NCBI GenBank assembly: GCA_034663685.1
Contig: JAXDJC010000196.1
Span: forward strand, 1-52,987
Direction of reading: 5' to 3'
DNA length: 52,987 bases
DNA from: AC-37 sp034663685
GTDB taxonomy: Bacteria > Actinomycetota > Thermoleophilia > Solirubrobacterales > Thermoleophilaceae
The notes beneath the pieces are model-generated. The model was not told where the DNA came from and did no database searches. It worked only from the letters and a program-made list of their open reading frames with translations. Positions 35,207 through 43,550 of this stretch are shown here, one piece after another; position 1 is the stretch's first letter, and each line of letters opens with the position of its first letter. A program made the translations under genes and the position numbers.

Positions 35207-36386
35207 GCAGCGCGGCCATGCGGCTCGCGTAGGCGCGCCGGCTCAGCTCGGTGCGGATCCACTCCCGCGTGGGCTCGAGGTCGACCGGCCCCGCGGCACG
35301 CGCGGCGCGCAGGGCGCCGGCGAGAGCGCCCGGGTCCTCCGCGGGCACCACCGTCACGCCCGGGCGCCCCTCCAGCACCTCGTGCACCCCGGCGCCGCGC
35401 GAGACGATCACGGGCGTGCCGGCGGCCAGCGCCTCGAGCGGCGCGAGGCCCCAGGTCTGGCGGCGGTTGGGGAACACGTAGACGTCGGCGGCCGCGTACG
35501 CGTCACGCAGCTCGTGGTCGGAGACCCCGCGGCGCCCCAGCTCGACCCGGTCCGCGAGGCCCAGCCGCTCGATCCGGCCGGCCAGCTCGTTCGCGTAGCC
35601 GGGCGCGCGCTGGTCCGAGCCCAGGATCAGCGCCCGCACGTCCGGCGCGTCGTCGCGCAGCAGCGCGATCGCGTCGATCAGGTCCTCGAAGCGCCGGTGG
35701 GGGAACAGCAGCCCGAACCCCAGCGCGAGGAACACGCCGTCCGGCACGCCGAGGCGCCGCCGGGCGGCGTCGCGGTCGTGACGCTCGAAGAAGTCCGGCC
35801 GCGGGCCGCTCTGCACGATCGTGGCGGGGCGCCGGTAGGTGCGCTGCACCATCCGCGCGTTGCGCCCGTCCAGCACGGTCACCGCCCGCGCGGCGCGGGC
35901 GTCCCGCATGTCGGTGGCGAACAGGACGAAGCGCGGCACGCGCCGGTGCAGCCCCGGCCAGGTCTGGATCGTCTCGTCCGGGATCAGCGCCTGCTCGATC
36001 ACGCTCTCGTCGTTGCGCGTCCACACGTGCGGCACGCCGAGCCGGCGCGCGGCGAGGGCGCCCGCTCGCAGCGCGGGCGTGTCGTGGGCGTTCACGGCGT
36101 CCGTGCCCGGCGGGATCAGCGCGGCCACCCGGCGCATGCCGGCCCAGTGCCGCCCCGTGATCCCGACCACGCCGGCCGGCATCTCCACGTGGCGGCGCAC
36201 GGAGCGGATGTCGAGCTCGCGCACGGCCGGGTCATCGAAGGCGGACTCGGGGTCGTGGTCGTGGCAGGCCACGGTCACGTCGTGGCCGAGCTCCACCAGC
36301 CCGAGCGCCAGCTCGAGGGCCTGCCTCGGCCCGCCCCCGCCGCCGGCGGGACCGCCCACGTGGCCGATCACGATCGCCACCTTCAC
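35199..36386 (-). CDS. GT4-type glycosyltransferase
   Basis: 395 residues from GTG 36384-36386. The N-terminal GT-B strand MKVAIVIGHVGGPAGGGGGPRQ precedes the acceptor domain, and the C-terminal domain has LGFGLLFPHRRFEDLI and LILGSDQRAPG. The donor motif reads NRRQTWGLAPLEALAAG: the first of the two Glu residues usual for GT4 is missing (QT in its place), while the second is kept. It may still be active, since the first Glu is the less strict position in some families. It has a leaderless TAACTT box and is divergent from the rmd-gmd unit. Confidence 0.87.
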   Translation of the reverse strand: MKVAIVIGHVGGPAGGGGGPRQALELALGLVELGHDVTVACHDHDPESAFDDPAVRELDIRSVRRHVEMPAGVVGITGRHWAGMRRVAALIPPGTDAVNAHDTPALRAGALAARRLGVPHVWTRNDESVIEQALIPDETIQTWPGLHRRVPRFVLFATDMRDARAARAVTVLDGRNARMVQRTYRRPATIVQSGPRPDFFERHDRDAARRRLGVPDGVFLALGFGLLFPHRRFEDLIDAIALLRDDAPDVRALILGSDQRAPGYANELAGRIERLGLADRVELGRRGVSDHELRDAYAAADVYVFPNRRQTWGLAPLEALAAGTPVIVSRGAGVHEVLEGRPGVTVVPAEDPGALAGALRAARAAGPVDLEPTREWIRTELSRRAYASRMAALLS

Positions 36387-36393
36387 CTGCGAG

Positions 36394-36399
36394 AAGTTA
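36394..36399 (-). promoter_or_regulatory. -10 box TAACTT, leaderless start on the minus strand
   Basis: It is exactly 7 nt before GTG 36384-36386. The divergent TAGGTT box on the plus strand is 27 bp away, so the two promoters must share their -35 region. Confidence 0.6.
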
Positions 36400-36426
36400 C
36401 GAGGACCCTTCGGCTGGTCAGGTCGC

Positions 36427-36432
36427 TAGGTT
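36427..36432 (+). promoter_or_regulatory. -10 box TAGGTT, leaderless start of rmd
   Basis: It lies 7 nt before ATG 36440. The upstream TTG at 36431 lies inside the box and is therefore not taken as the start. Confidence 0.6.
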
Positions 36433-36439
36433 GCGGCGC

Positions 36440-37336
36440 ATGCGCGTGCTGGTCACGGGGGCGACCGGCTTCACCGGCCGGCGGATGGTGGCGGTGTGCG
36501 AGGCCGCCGGGGCCGAGGTGGTTGCCGTGGGCCGGCGCGAGGCGGACCTGACCGACGCCGCCGAGGCCGCGCGGGCGGTGGCCGGCGCGGGCGCCGACCT
36601 CGTGGCCCACCTGGCCGCCGACGTATCGGTGCCACGGTCGTGGAACGAGCCCCGCACCGTGCTGCACGCCAACCACGTGGCCACCCTCAACCTGCTCGAC
36701 GCGGTGCGCGAGCACACGCCCGGCGCGGGCGTGCTCGTGGCTTGCTCGAGCGAGGAGTACGGGCCGCCGGCGCGGCTGCCGGTGACCGAGGAGGCGCCGC
36801 TCAACCCGCAGAACCCGTATGCCACGAGCAAGGCGACCTCCGACGTGCTGGCGGGTTTCTACGGCGATGCCTACGACCTGCGAGTGGTTCGGGCGCGCGC
36901 GTTCAACCACGCCGGGCCCGGCCAGCGCCCGGAGTACGTGGCGTCCGGATTCGCCCGCCAGATCGCGCTGGCCGAGCGCGAGGGCGCGAGCGAGGTGACG
37001 GTGGCCACCGGCAACACCGAGGTGCGGCGCGACTTCGTGGACGTTCGCGACGTGGCGCGCGCGTACTGGTCGCTGCTCGGCGGCCACCACGCCGGCGTAT
37101 ACAACGTCTGCTCGGGTAGGAGCGTCTCGATCGCGGATATCCTCGCCATCCTCGCCGAGCTCACCCCCCTGGAGGTCCACCGGCGCACGGACCCGGGGCT
37201 GCTCCGGCAACACGAGGTCATGGACATCGTCGGATCACACGAACGGCTGTCGAACGCCACCGGCTGGGCACCGGAGGTCCCGCTCGAGCGCACGCTCGCG
37301 GACACGCTCGACTGGTGGCGGCGCGAGCCGGCATGA
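36440..37336 (+). CDS. GDP-4-dehydro-6-deoxy-D-mannose reductase-like (Rmd)
   Basis: 298 residues, ATG 36440. The Rossmann motif is TGATGFTG (5-12), then SSEEYGPP and YATSK for the catalytic Tyr/Lys. RAFNHAGPGQ is typical of Rmd/Fcl enzymes that reduce the GDP-4-keto-6-deoxymannose made by Gmd. The product could be GDP-D-rhamnose. The gmd gene follows with an ATGA overlap, a well-known pair. A UDP-sugar epimerase is a less likely alternative. Confidence 0.83.
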   Translation: MRVLVTGATGFTGRRMVAVCEAAGAEVVAVGRREADLTDAAEAARAVAGAGADLVAHLAADVSVPRSWNEPRTVLHANHVATLNLLDAVREHTPGAGVLVACSSEEYGPPARLPVTEEAPLNPQNPYATSKATSDVLAGFYGDAYDLRVVRARAFNHAGPGQRPEYVASGFARQIALAEREGASEVTVATGNTEVRRDFVDVRDVARAYWSLLGGHHAGVYNVCSGRSVSIADILAILAELTPLEVHRRTDPGLLRQHEVMDIVGSHERLSNATGWAPEVPLERTLADTLDWWRREPA

Positions 37337-38301
37337 GCAGAACCGCCCTCATCACCGGCATCACCGGCCAGGACGGCAGCTACCTCGCGGAGCTGCTGCT
37401 GGAGAAGGGCTACGAGGTGCACGGGCTGGCCCGGCGCACCTCCTCGCCGAGCCACGGCCGGATCGACCAGATCCTCGAGCGGGTCACGCTGCACAGCGGC
37501 GACCTGATCGACCAGCGCTCGATCCGGCAGGCGATGGAGCTCTCGCAGCCGGACGAGATCTACAACCTCGGCGCGATGTCCTACGTGGCCGCGTCCTGGT
37601 ACCAGCCGGTGCTCACCGGCGAGATCACCGGGATGGGCGTGACCAACGTGCTCGAGTCGATGCGCGACGTGGCGCCCGAGGCGCGCTTCTACCAGGCGTC
37701 GTCGTCCGAGATGTACGGCACCACGCCGTACGCGCCGCAGGACGAGACCACCCCGTTCCACCCGCGCAGCCCGTACGGCGTGGCCAAGGTCTTCGGCCAC
37801 CACCTCACGATCAACTACCGCGAGAGCTTCGGCCTCTATTGCTGCTCGGGGATCCTCTTCAACCACGAGTCCCCGCGGCGCGGGATCGAGTTCGTCACGC
37901 GCAAGATCTCGCGCACCACGGCCGAGATCAAGCTCGGCCTGGCCGAGGAGCTCAGGCTGGGCAACCTCGAGGCCAAGCGCGACTGGGGCCACGCGCGCGA
38001 CTACGTGGAGGCCATGTGGCTGATGCTCCAGCAGCCCGAGCCGGACGACTACGTGGTCGCCACCGGCGAGGAGCACAGCGTGCGCGAGTTCACGGAGCTT
38101 GCGTTCGAGCACGCCGGCCTCGACTTCGAGCGCCACGTGAGGACCGACCCGGGTCTGCTGCGGCCGGCCGACATCGAGAACCTGCTCGGCGACTCGTCCA
38201 AGGCGCGCGAGCGGCTCGGGTGGCAGCCGCGGACCAGCTTCGAGGAGCTCGTGCGGCTGATGGTCGACGCGGACCTCGAGGATCTCGCCCGGGCGCGGTA
38301 G
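37333..38301 (+). CDS. gmd: GDP-mannose 4,6-dehydratase
   Basis: 322 residues, ATG overlapping the rmd stop as ATGA. TGITGQDGSYLAE gives the NADP site, followed by SSSEMYG and YGVAK for the catalytic Ser/Tyr/Lys set, ESPRRG (the nucleotide-binding loop), and GNLEAKRDWGHARDYVEAMW, a Gmd signature. It converts GDP-mannose to GDP-4-keto-6-deoxymannose, the parent of GDP-rhamnose, GDP-fucose, GDP-perosamine and, with a ColD enzyme, GDP-colitose-type sugars. Confidence 0.95.
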   Translation: MSRTALITGITGQDGSYLAELLLEKGYEVHGLARRTSSPSHGRIDQILERVTLHSGDLIDQRSIRQAMELSQPDEIYNLGAMSYVAASWYQPVLTGEITGMGVTNVLESMRDVAPEARFYQASSSEMYGTTPYAPQDETTPFHPRSPYGVAKVFGHHLTINYRESFGLYCCSGILFNHESPRRGIEFVTRKISRTTAEIKLGLAEELRLGNLEAKRDWGHARDYVEAMWLMLQQPEPDDYVVATGEEHSVREFTELAFEHAGLDFERHVRTDPGLLRPADIENLLGDSSKARERLGWQPRTSFEELVRLMVDADLEDLARAR

Positions 38302-38305
38302 CGGC

Positions 38306-39208
38306 GTGGCAGCGCCGCGGGTCGGGATCGTGATGCTCACCTGGAACGGGCGCGAGGACACGCTCGCCTCGCTGGAGACGGTCAGCCGCGCGGAGTACGA
38401 GCCGCTCGTGACCGTGGTGGTGGACAACGGCTCGGCCGACGGCTCGGCGGCCGCGATCCGCGAGCGCTTCCCGTGGGTCGAGCTCGTGGAGCACGAGCGC
38501 AACCTCGGCTTCTCCGGCGGCGTGAACTCCGGCATCGCGCGGGCGCGCGACCTGGGCGCCGAGCACTTCGTGCTGCTCAACAACGACACCGAGGTGGACC
38601 CGGGGTTCGTGGGGCCGCTGGTCGCCGCCGTGGAGCGCGAGCGTGTGGCGGCGGCGTGCTCCAAGGTCTACTTCATGGAGCCGCGCGACGCGATCTGGTT
38701 CGCGGGCGCGGCGTACGACCCGCGGCGCGGCTATCAGGGGCGGCCGGACGGGTACGGGCAGCGCGACTCCGAGCGCTTCGCGAGCGTGAGGGAGACCGGC
38801 CGGATCTGCGGCGCGTCGGTTGCGCTCAACGGGGCGGCGCTCGACGAGCTCGGGCCCTTCGACGAGGACCTCTTCTTCTACACCGAGGACGTGGACTGGT
38901 CGCTTCGGGCGCGCGAGCGCGGCTGGCAGCTGCTCGTGGTGCCCGACAGCCGCGTCTGGCACCAGGTGTCGGCCGTGTCCGGCGGCGAGGGCTCGCCGGT
39001 GCCGATCTACTACAACCTGCGCAACTCGCTCGAGGTGGTGGAGCGCCACGCGCCGCTCGGGCCGCTCGGCACCTGGCGCCGGCGCGCGGTGCTGGTGGGC
39101 ACGCACGCGCTGCTGGCAGCGCGCCGCTCGTGGCGGCGCGAGGGCCTGCGCGCGGTGCGCGACGCGTGGCGCGACTTCCGCGCCGGGCGCTTCGGGGAGC
39201 GGCCCTGA
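38306..39208 (+). CDS. GT2 glycosyltransferase, rhamnosyltransferase-like
   Basis: 300 residues, GTG 38306, 4 bp after gmd. VGIVMLTWNGREDTL, VVDNGSADGS, RNLGFSGGVNSG, the DxD-like LNNDTEVDP and YTEDVDWSLR form a standard GT2 of the rhamnosyltransferase group. With rmd-gmd directly before it, a GDP-rhamnose or GDP-dideoxyhexose donor is reasonable. The next GT4 gene overlaps it as CTGA. Confidence 0.88.
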   Translation: MAAPRVGIVMLTWNGREDTLASLETVSRAEYEPLVTVVVDNGSADGSAAAIRERFPWVELVEHERNLGFSGGVNSGIARARDLGAEHFVLLNNDTEVDPGFVGPLVAAVERERVAAACSKVYFMEPRDAIWFAGAAYDPRRGYQGRPDGYGQRDSERFASVRETGRICGASVALNGAALDELGPFDEDLFFYTEDVDWSLRARERGWQLLVVPDSRVWHQVSAVSGGEGSPVPIYYNLRNSLEVVERHAPLGPLGTWRRRAVLVGTHALLAARRSWRREGLRAVRDAWRDFRAGRFGERP

Positions 39209-40341
39209 GGCGCGTCGGGCTCAACCTGCTCTACCTGGTGCCGCGCCAGGTGGGGGGCACCGAGATCTACGCGCGCAGGCTCGTGCACGAGCTGGCGGCG
39301 GCGCGGCCGGACGTGGAGTGGATCGTGTTCGCCGGCAACGAGGCGGCCCCCTCGCTGGAGGCGGAGGGCTGGCCGGAGGCGGTCCGGGTGGTGCGCGTGC
39401 CGGTGAACGCGGCCAACAAGCCGGCACGAATCGCGGCCGAGCTCACGCGGCTGCCGCGTATCGCGGCGCGCGAGCGGGTGGACCTGCTGCACTCGCTCGG
39501 CACCACCAGCCCGCTCCACGGCCCGCGGCCGCGCGTGGTCACGATCCACGACCTGATCTATCACCACTACCGCGGCGACTTCCCGCTCGCGAGCCGGCTG
39601 GGCCTCGAGGCGTTGGTCCCGCTCGGGGCGAAGCGCGCCGATCGCGTGATCGTGCCCTCCGAGGCCACGAAGGCGGACGTGGTGAGGCACTGCCGCGTGG
39701 ACCCGGCCAAGGTCGACGTGGTGCCGTCCGGCCCCGGGATGGGCTCCTTCGATCCCACGCCCGAGGCGGAGCTGCGCGAGCGCTTCGACCTGGGTGACTC
39801 GCCGGTGGTGCTCACGGTCTCGCCGCCGCTGCCGCACAAGAACCTCGACCGGCTGCTCGAGGCGCACGCGCAGCTCGGCGGTCTGTCGCCGGGGCCGCTG
39901 CTCGTGCTGGTGGGCCACGCCGGCCGGGAGGGCGAGGGGCTGCGTGCGCGGATGGCGGAGCTGGGCGTGGAGGAGCGCGTGCGGGTGACCGGCTGGGTCA
40001 GCGACGAGGACCTCGAGGGCCTCTACCGCATGGCCGGCTGCTGCGCCTACCCCTCCCTCTACGAGGGCTTCGGGCTGCCCGTGCTCGAGGCCATGCTGCG
40101 CGGAACGCCGCTCGCCTGCTCGAACGCCACGTCCCTGCCCGAGGTGGCGGGCGACGCCGCCGAGCTCTTCGACCCGCGCGACCCGGCGTCCATCGCCGCC
40201 GCCGTGGAGCGGCTGCTGACCGACCCCGCGCGCGCCGCCGAGCTGGTCGAGCGCGGCCGCCGCCGCGCGGCCCTGTTCAGCTGGGAGCGCAGCGCCAGGG
40301 AAACGATCGCGTCATACGAGCTCGCCCTCGCGCGGCGGTAG
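39205..40341 (+). CDS. GT4-type glycosyltransferase, probable CTG start
   Basis: 378 residues if it begins at CTG 39205, whose TG is part of the upstream gene's TGA (CTGA). The first GT-B strand, RRVGLNLLYLVP, is encoded before the first canonical codon, GTG 39238; starting there would remove that core strand. The rest is regular: GGTEIYARRLVHEL, VTIHDLIYHHY, a TVSPPLPHKNLDRLLEA donor-domain start and YEGFGLPVLEAM with both Glu residues. Its TAG stop is the first half of the TAGCGT promoter of rfbF. Confidence 0.87.
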   Translation: MRRVGLNLLYLVPRQVGGTEIYARRLVHELAAARPDVEWIVFAGNEAAPSLEAEGWPEAVRVVRVPVNAANKPARIAAELTRLPRIAARERVDLLHSLGTTSPLHGPRPRVVTIHDLIYHHYRGDFPLASRLGLEALVPLGAKRADRVIVPSEATKADVVRHCRVDPAKVDVVPSGPGMGSFDPTPEAELRERFDLGDSPVVLTVSPPLPHKNLDRLLEAHAQLGGLSPGPLLVLVGHAGREGEGLRARMAELGVEERVRVTGWVSDEDLEGLYRMAGCCAYPSLYEGFGLPVLEAMLRGTPLACSNATSLPEVAGDAAELFDPRDPASIAAAVERLLTDPARAAELVERGRRRAALFSWERSARETIASYELALARR

Positions 40342-40344
40342 CGT
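40339..40344 (+). promoter_or_regulatory. -10 box TAGCGT built on the previous stop codon
   Basis: TAG is the stop of the GT4 gene and begins TAGCGT, which lies 7 nt before GTG 40352 of rfbF. Confidence 0.55.
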
Positions 40345-40351
40345 TCGGCCC

Positions 40352-41122
40352 GTGAAGGCAGTGATCCTGGCCGGCGGACGCGGCACGCGCATCGCCGAGG
40401 AGACCGGCGTCAAGCCCAAGCCGATGGTGGAGATCGGCGGCCACCCGCTCCTCTGGCACGTCATGAAGGGGCTCTCGGCGGCCGGGGGCATCGACGAGTT
40501 CGTGATCTGCCTGGGCTACCGCGGCTACGTGATCAAGGAGTGGTTCGCCAACTACTACCTGCACGCGAGCGACGTGACCATCGACGTGGCCACCGGCGGC
40601 ATGGAGGTGCACCAGGAGACGGCCGAGCCGTGGCGGGTCACGCTGATCGACACGGGCGAGGAGACCGCCACGGGCGGGCGGCTGAAGCGGGTGCTCCCCT
40701 ATGTGGGCGACGAGGACTTCCTGTTCACCTACGGCGACGGCGTGACCGATCTCGACGTGCGGGCGCTGGTGGACTTCCACCGCGCCCACGGCGCGCTGGC
40801 CACCGTGACCAGCGTGCAGCCGCCCGGCCGCTTCGGCACGCTCGCGATCGACGGCGACGTGGTGCAGAGCTTCCACGAGAAGCCGCGCGGCGACGGCGCC
40901 TGGATCAACGGCGGCTACTTCGTGCTGTCGCCCGCCGTGGGCGACTACATCGACGGCGACTCGACCGTGTGGGAGGCGGAGCCGGTCGAGCGGCTCGCCG
41001 GCGACGGCCAGCTGCGGGCATTCCGCCACGACGGCTTCTGGCGCGCCATGGACAACGTGCGCGATCGCAGCCACCTCGAGGAGCTGTGGAGCTCCGGAGA
41101 ACCGCCGTGGCGGGTCTGGTAG
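40352..41122 (+). CDS. rfbF: glucose-1-phosphate cytidylyltransferase
   Basis: 256 residues, the standard length. The nucleotide-binding GGRGTR (8-13) is followed by KPKPMVEIGGHPLLWHVM, TYGDGVTDLD (metal site), FHEKP and the family end FWRAMDNVRD. It makes CDP-glucose from glucose-1-phosphate and CTP, the first step of CDP-3,6-dideoxyhexose synthesis (paratose, tyvelose, abequose, ascarylose). rfbG follows with a 16-bp overlap and rfbH after that, the classical order. Confidence 0.95.
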   Translation: MKAVILAGGRGTRIAEETGVKPKPMVEIGGHPLLWHVMKGLSAAGGIDEFVICLGYRGYVIKEWFANYYLHASDVTIDVATGGMEVHQETAEPWRVTLIDTGEETATGGRLKRVLPYVGDEDFLFTYGDGVTDLDVRALVDFHRAHGALATVTSVQPPGRFGTLAIDGDVVQSFHEKPRGDGAWINGGYFVLSPAVGDYIDGDSTVWEAEPVERLAGDGQLRAFRHDGFWRAMDNVRDRSHLEELWSSGEPPWRVW

Positions 41123-42177
41123 ACCCCGCCTTCTGGCGCGGCCGGCGGGTCCTCGTCACCGGGCACACGGGCTTCAAGGGCGGCTGGCTGGCGCTGTGGC
41201 TGCGCGAGCTGGGGGCCGAGTGCCTCGGGCTCGCCCTGGAGCCGCCGGGCGCGCCGTCACTCCACGACGCCGCCCGGGTCGGCGAGGTGGTCGACGCCCG
41301 CACGGTGGACATCCGCGACCGCCGGGCGGTGGCCGGGGCCGTGCGCGAGCTGCGCCCCGAGATCGTGCTCCACCTGGCGGCGCAGCCGCTCGTGCGCCGC
41401 TCGTTCACCGATCCGGTCGCCACCTACGAGACCAACGTGCTCGGCACGGCCAACGTGCTCGCGGCCTGCGGCCAGGCGGCCGCGGTGGTCGTGGTCACGA
41501 GCGACAAGTGCTACGCGCCGCGCACCGACGGCATCGCGTGCCGCGAGGGGGATCCGCTGGGCGGGAAGGACCCCTACTCGAGCAGCAAGGCGTGCGCGGA
41601 GCTCGTCACCGCCGCGTGGCGGGACTCGTTCGGCTCCGCCGGCCCCGCGATCGCGAGCGTGCGCGCAGGGAACGTGATCGGGGGCGGCGACTGGGGCGAG
41701 GACCGCCTGGTGCCGGACGCGATGCGCGCGGCGCTCGACGGCCGGCCGCTGCTGGTGCGAAACCCCGACGCCGTGCGCCCCTGGCAGCACGTGCTGAACC
41801 CGCTCAGCGGCTACCTGCTCCTGACCGAGCGCCTGGTGCGGGGCGAGGGCGTGGCCGAGGCGTGGAACTTCGGCCCCGCGCCGGGCGACGAGCTGCCGGT
41901 GCGCGCGATCGCCGACCGGCTCGCAGCGCGCTGGGGCGACGGGTTCGAGTGGCGGGCCGAGGGCGACGGCGGGCCGCCCGAGACCGCGGTGCTGCGCGTG
42001 GACTCGGCCAAGGCGCGCGAGCGGCTCGGATGGGCGCCCGGCTGGGGACTCGACGCCGGCCTGGCCGCCACCGTGGAGTGGTTCCGCGCGTGGCGCGACG
42101 GGGCCGACCCGCGCGAGGTCTGCATCGCGCAGATCCGGTCGTTCGCGGATGAGCCGGTGGCGGCGGAAGCGGGATGA
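41107..42177 (+). CDS. rfbG: CDP-glucose 4,6-dehydratase
   Basis: 356 residues from GTG 41107, which gives the usual FWxxRRVLVTGHTGFKGGWL N-terminus. TGHTGFKG is at 18-25, TSDKCY and YSSSK form the catalytic set, and WQHVLNPLSGYL is a family-typical block. It oxidises C4 and dehydrates C5-C6 of CDP-glucose to CDP-4-keto-6-deoxyglucose, the substrate of RfbH. It overlaps rfbF by 16 bp and rfbH by 4 bp (ATGA). Confidence 0.95.
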   Translation: MAGLVDPAFWRGRRVLVTGHTGFKGGWLALWLRELGAECLGLALEPPGAPSLHDAARVGEVVDARTVDIRDRRAVAGAVRELRPEIVLHLAAQPLVRRSFTDPVATYETNVLGTANVLAACGQAAAVVVVTSDKCYAPRTDGIACREGDPLGGKDPYSSSKACAELVTAAWRDSFGSAGPAIASVRAGNVIGGGDWGEDRLVPDAMRAALDGRPLLVRNPDAVRPWQHVLNPLSGYLLLTERLVRGEGVAEAWNFGPAPGDELPVRAIADRLAARWGDGFEWRAEGDGGPPETAVLRVDSAKARERLGWAPGWGLDAGLAATVEWFRAWRDGADPREVCIAQIRSFADEPVAAEAG

Positions 42178-43490
42178 GCTCCCGGGCCGACGAGCTGCGC
42201 GGCCAGATCCTCGACCTGGTGCGCGAGTACCACTCGGAGGCGTTCACGGAGCCCGAGTTCGTGCCCGGCGAGACCCCGATCCGCTACGCGGGCCGCGTGT
42301 TCGACCACGACGAGATCGCCCACCTCACCGAGGCCACGCTGGACTTCTGGCTCACCTCGGGCCGCTTCACGCACGAGTTCGAGCGCGGCCTGGCCCGCTT
42401 CTTCGGGCGCCGCCACGCGCTGCTCGTGAACTCCGGCAGCTCCGCCAACCTGCTCGCCCTCTCGGCGCTCACCTCGCCCACGCTCAAGGGCCACCTCAGG
42501 CCCGGCGACGAGGTGATCACGGTGGCCTGCGGCTTCCCCACCACCGTCAATCCGATCCTCCAGAACGGGCTCGTGCCGGTGTTCCTGGACGTGGAGGTGC
42601 CCACCTACAACATCGACGTGAGCCGGCTGGAGGAGGCCGTCTCAGACCGCACCCGCGCGATCATGGTGGCCCACACGCTCGGCAACCCGTTCGACCTGGA
42701 CGCGGTCACGGCGGTGGCGAAGAAGCACGGCCTGTGGCTGATCGAGGACTGCTGCGACGCCCTCGGCAGCACCTACCGCGGGCGCAACGTGGGCACGTTC
42801 GGCGACGTGGCCACCGTGAGCTTCTACCCCGCCCACCACATCACCACGGGCGAGGGCGGCGCGGTGGTGACCAACCGCGGGGTGATCAAGGTGGCGCTCG
42901 AGTCGTTCCGCGACTGGGGCCGCGCGTGCTGGTGCGACCCGGGCGACGAGAACACCTGCGGCAAGCGCTTCGGCTGGCAGCTCGGCGAGCTGCCGTTCGG
43001 CTACGACCACAAGTACATCTACACGCACGTCGGATACAACCTCAAGGCCACCGACATGCAGGCCGCGGTGGGCGTGGCCCAGCTGAAGAAGCTGCCCGGC
43101 TTCGTGGAGGCGCGCAAGCGGAATTTCCGCACACTGCTCGAGGGCCTGGCCGACGTCCAGGACGCCTACGTGCTGCCCGAGGCCACCGCCGGGAGCGACC
43201 CGAGCTGGTTCGGCTTCCCGATCGCCGTGCGCCCGGAGGCGCCGGCCACGCGCAACGAGGTGGTGGAGTTCCTCGACGAGCGCAGCATCGCCACGCGGCA
43301 GCTGTTCGGGGCCAACCTCACGCGCCAGCCGGCCTACGCCGAGCGGCCGCACCGCAGGGTCGGCGACCTGCGCAACTCCGACTACGTGATGGACAACGTC
43401 TTCTGGGTCGGCGTGTATCCGGGGCTGGCGGGAGCGCAGCTCGATTACATGATCGACTCGCTCCGCGCCGCGGTCGGCCGCGGCCACTAA
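42174..43490 (+). CDS. rfbH: CDP-4-dehydro-6-deoxyglucose dehydrase (E1)
   Basis: 438 residues, ATG overlapping rfbG as ATGA. It is a DegT-fold PMP enzyme with His in place of the catalytic Lys (PAHHITTGEGG, H221). Cys194, Cys252, Cys254 and Cys262 are spaced C-X57-C-X-C-X7-C, the [2Fe-2S] motif of Yersinia E1. It removes the C3 hydroxyl of CDP-4-keto-6-deoxyglucose through a PMP radical route and needs a reductase (E3) supplying electrons. No ferredoxin-reductase E3 gene is present nearby. The pathway then needs a C4 reductase, for which the RmlD-like and SDR genes at 30351-32338 are candidates. Confidence 0.96.
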   Translation: MSSRADELRGQILDLVREYHSEAFTEPEFVPGETPIRYAGRVFDHDEIAHLTEATLDFWLTSGRFTHEFERGLARFFGRRHALLVNSGSSANLLALSALTSPTLKGHLRPGDEVITVACGFPTTVNPILQNGLVPVFLDVEVPTYNIDVSRLEEAVSDRTRAIMVAHTLGNPFDLDAVTAVAKKHGLWLIEDCCDALGSTYRGRNVGTFGDVATVSFYPAHHITTGEGGAVVTNRGVIKVALESFRDWGRACWCDPGDENTCGKRFGWQLGELPFGYDHKYIYTHVGYNLKATDMQAAVGVAQLKKLPGFVEARKRNFRTLLEGLADVQDAYVLPEATAGSDPSWFGFPIAVRPEAPATRNEVVEFLDERSIATRQLFGANLTRQPAYAERPHRRVGDLRNSDYVMDNVFWVGVYPGLAGAQLDYMIDSLRAAVGRGH

Positions 43491-43493
43491 CCT
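43488..43493 (+). promoter_or_regulatory. candidate -10 box TAACCT downstream of rfbH
   Basis: TAA is the rfbH stop. TAACCT lies 57 nt before TTG 43551. If used, the transcript has a leader of about 50 nt. The codon at the leaderless distance is GTC (43501), out of frame with the next gene. Confidence 0.35.
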
Positions 43494-43550
43494 CAGACCC
43501 GTCGAGCGGCGCAACTTCAGGCCTGCGCCGCGGTATCCACATCCGAAGCC

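Noticed and set aside
29275..43490. Firm statement that the strain makes tyvelose or colitose.
   Set aside because: The C4 reductase/synthase steps are not identified, and epimerase and dehydratase substrates rest on family resemblance only.
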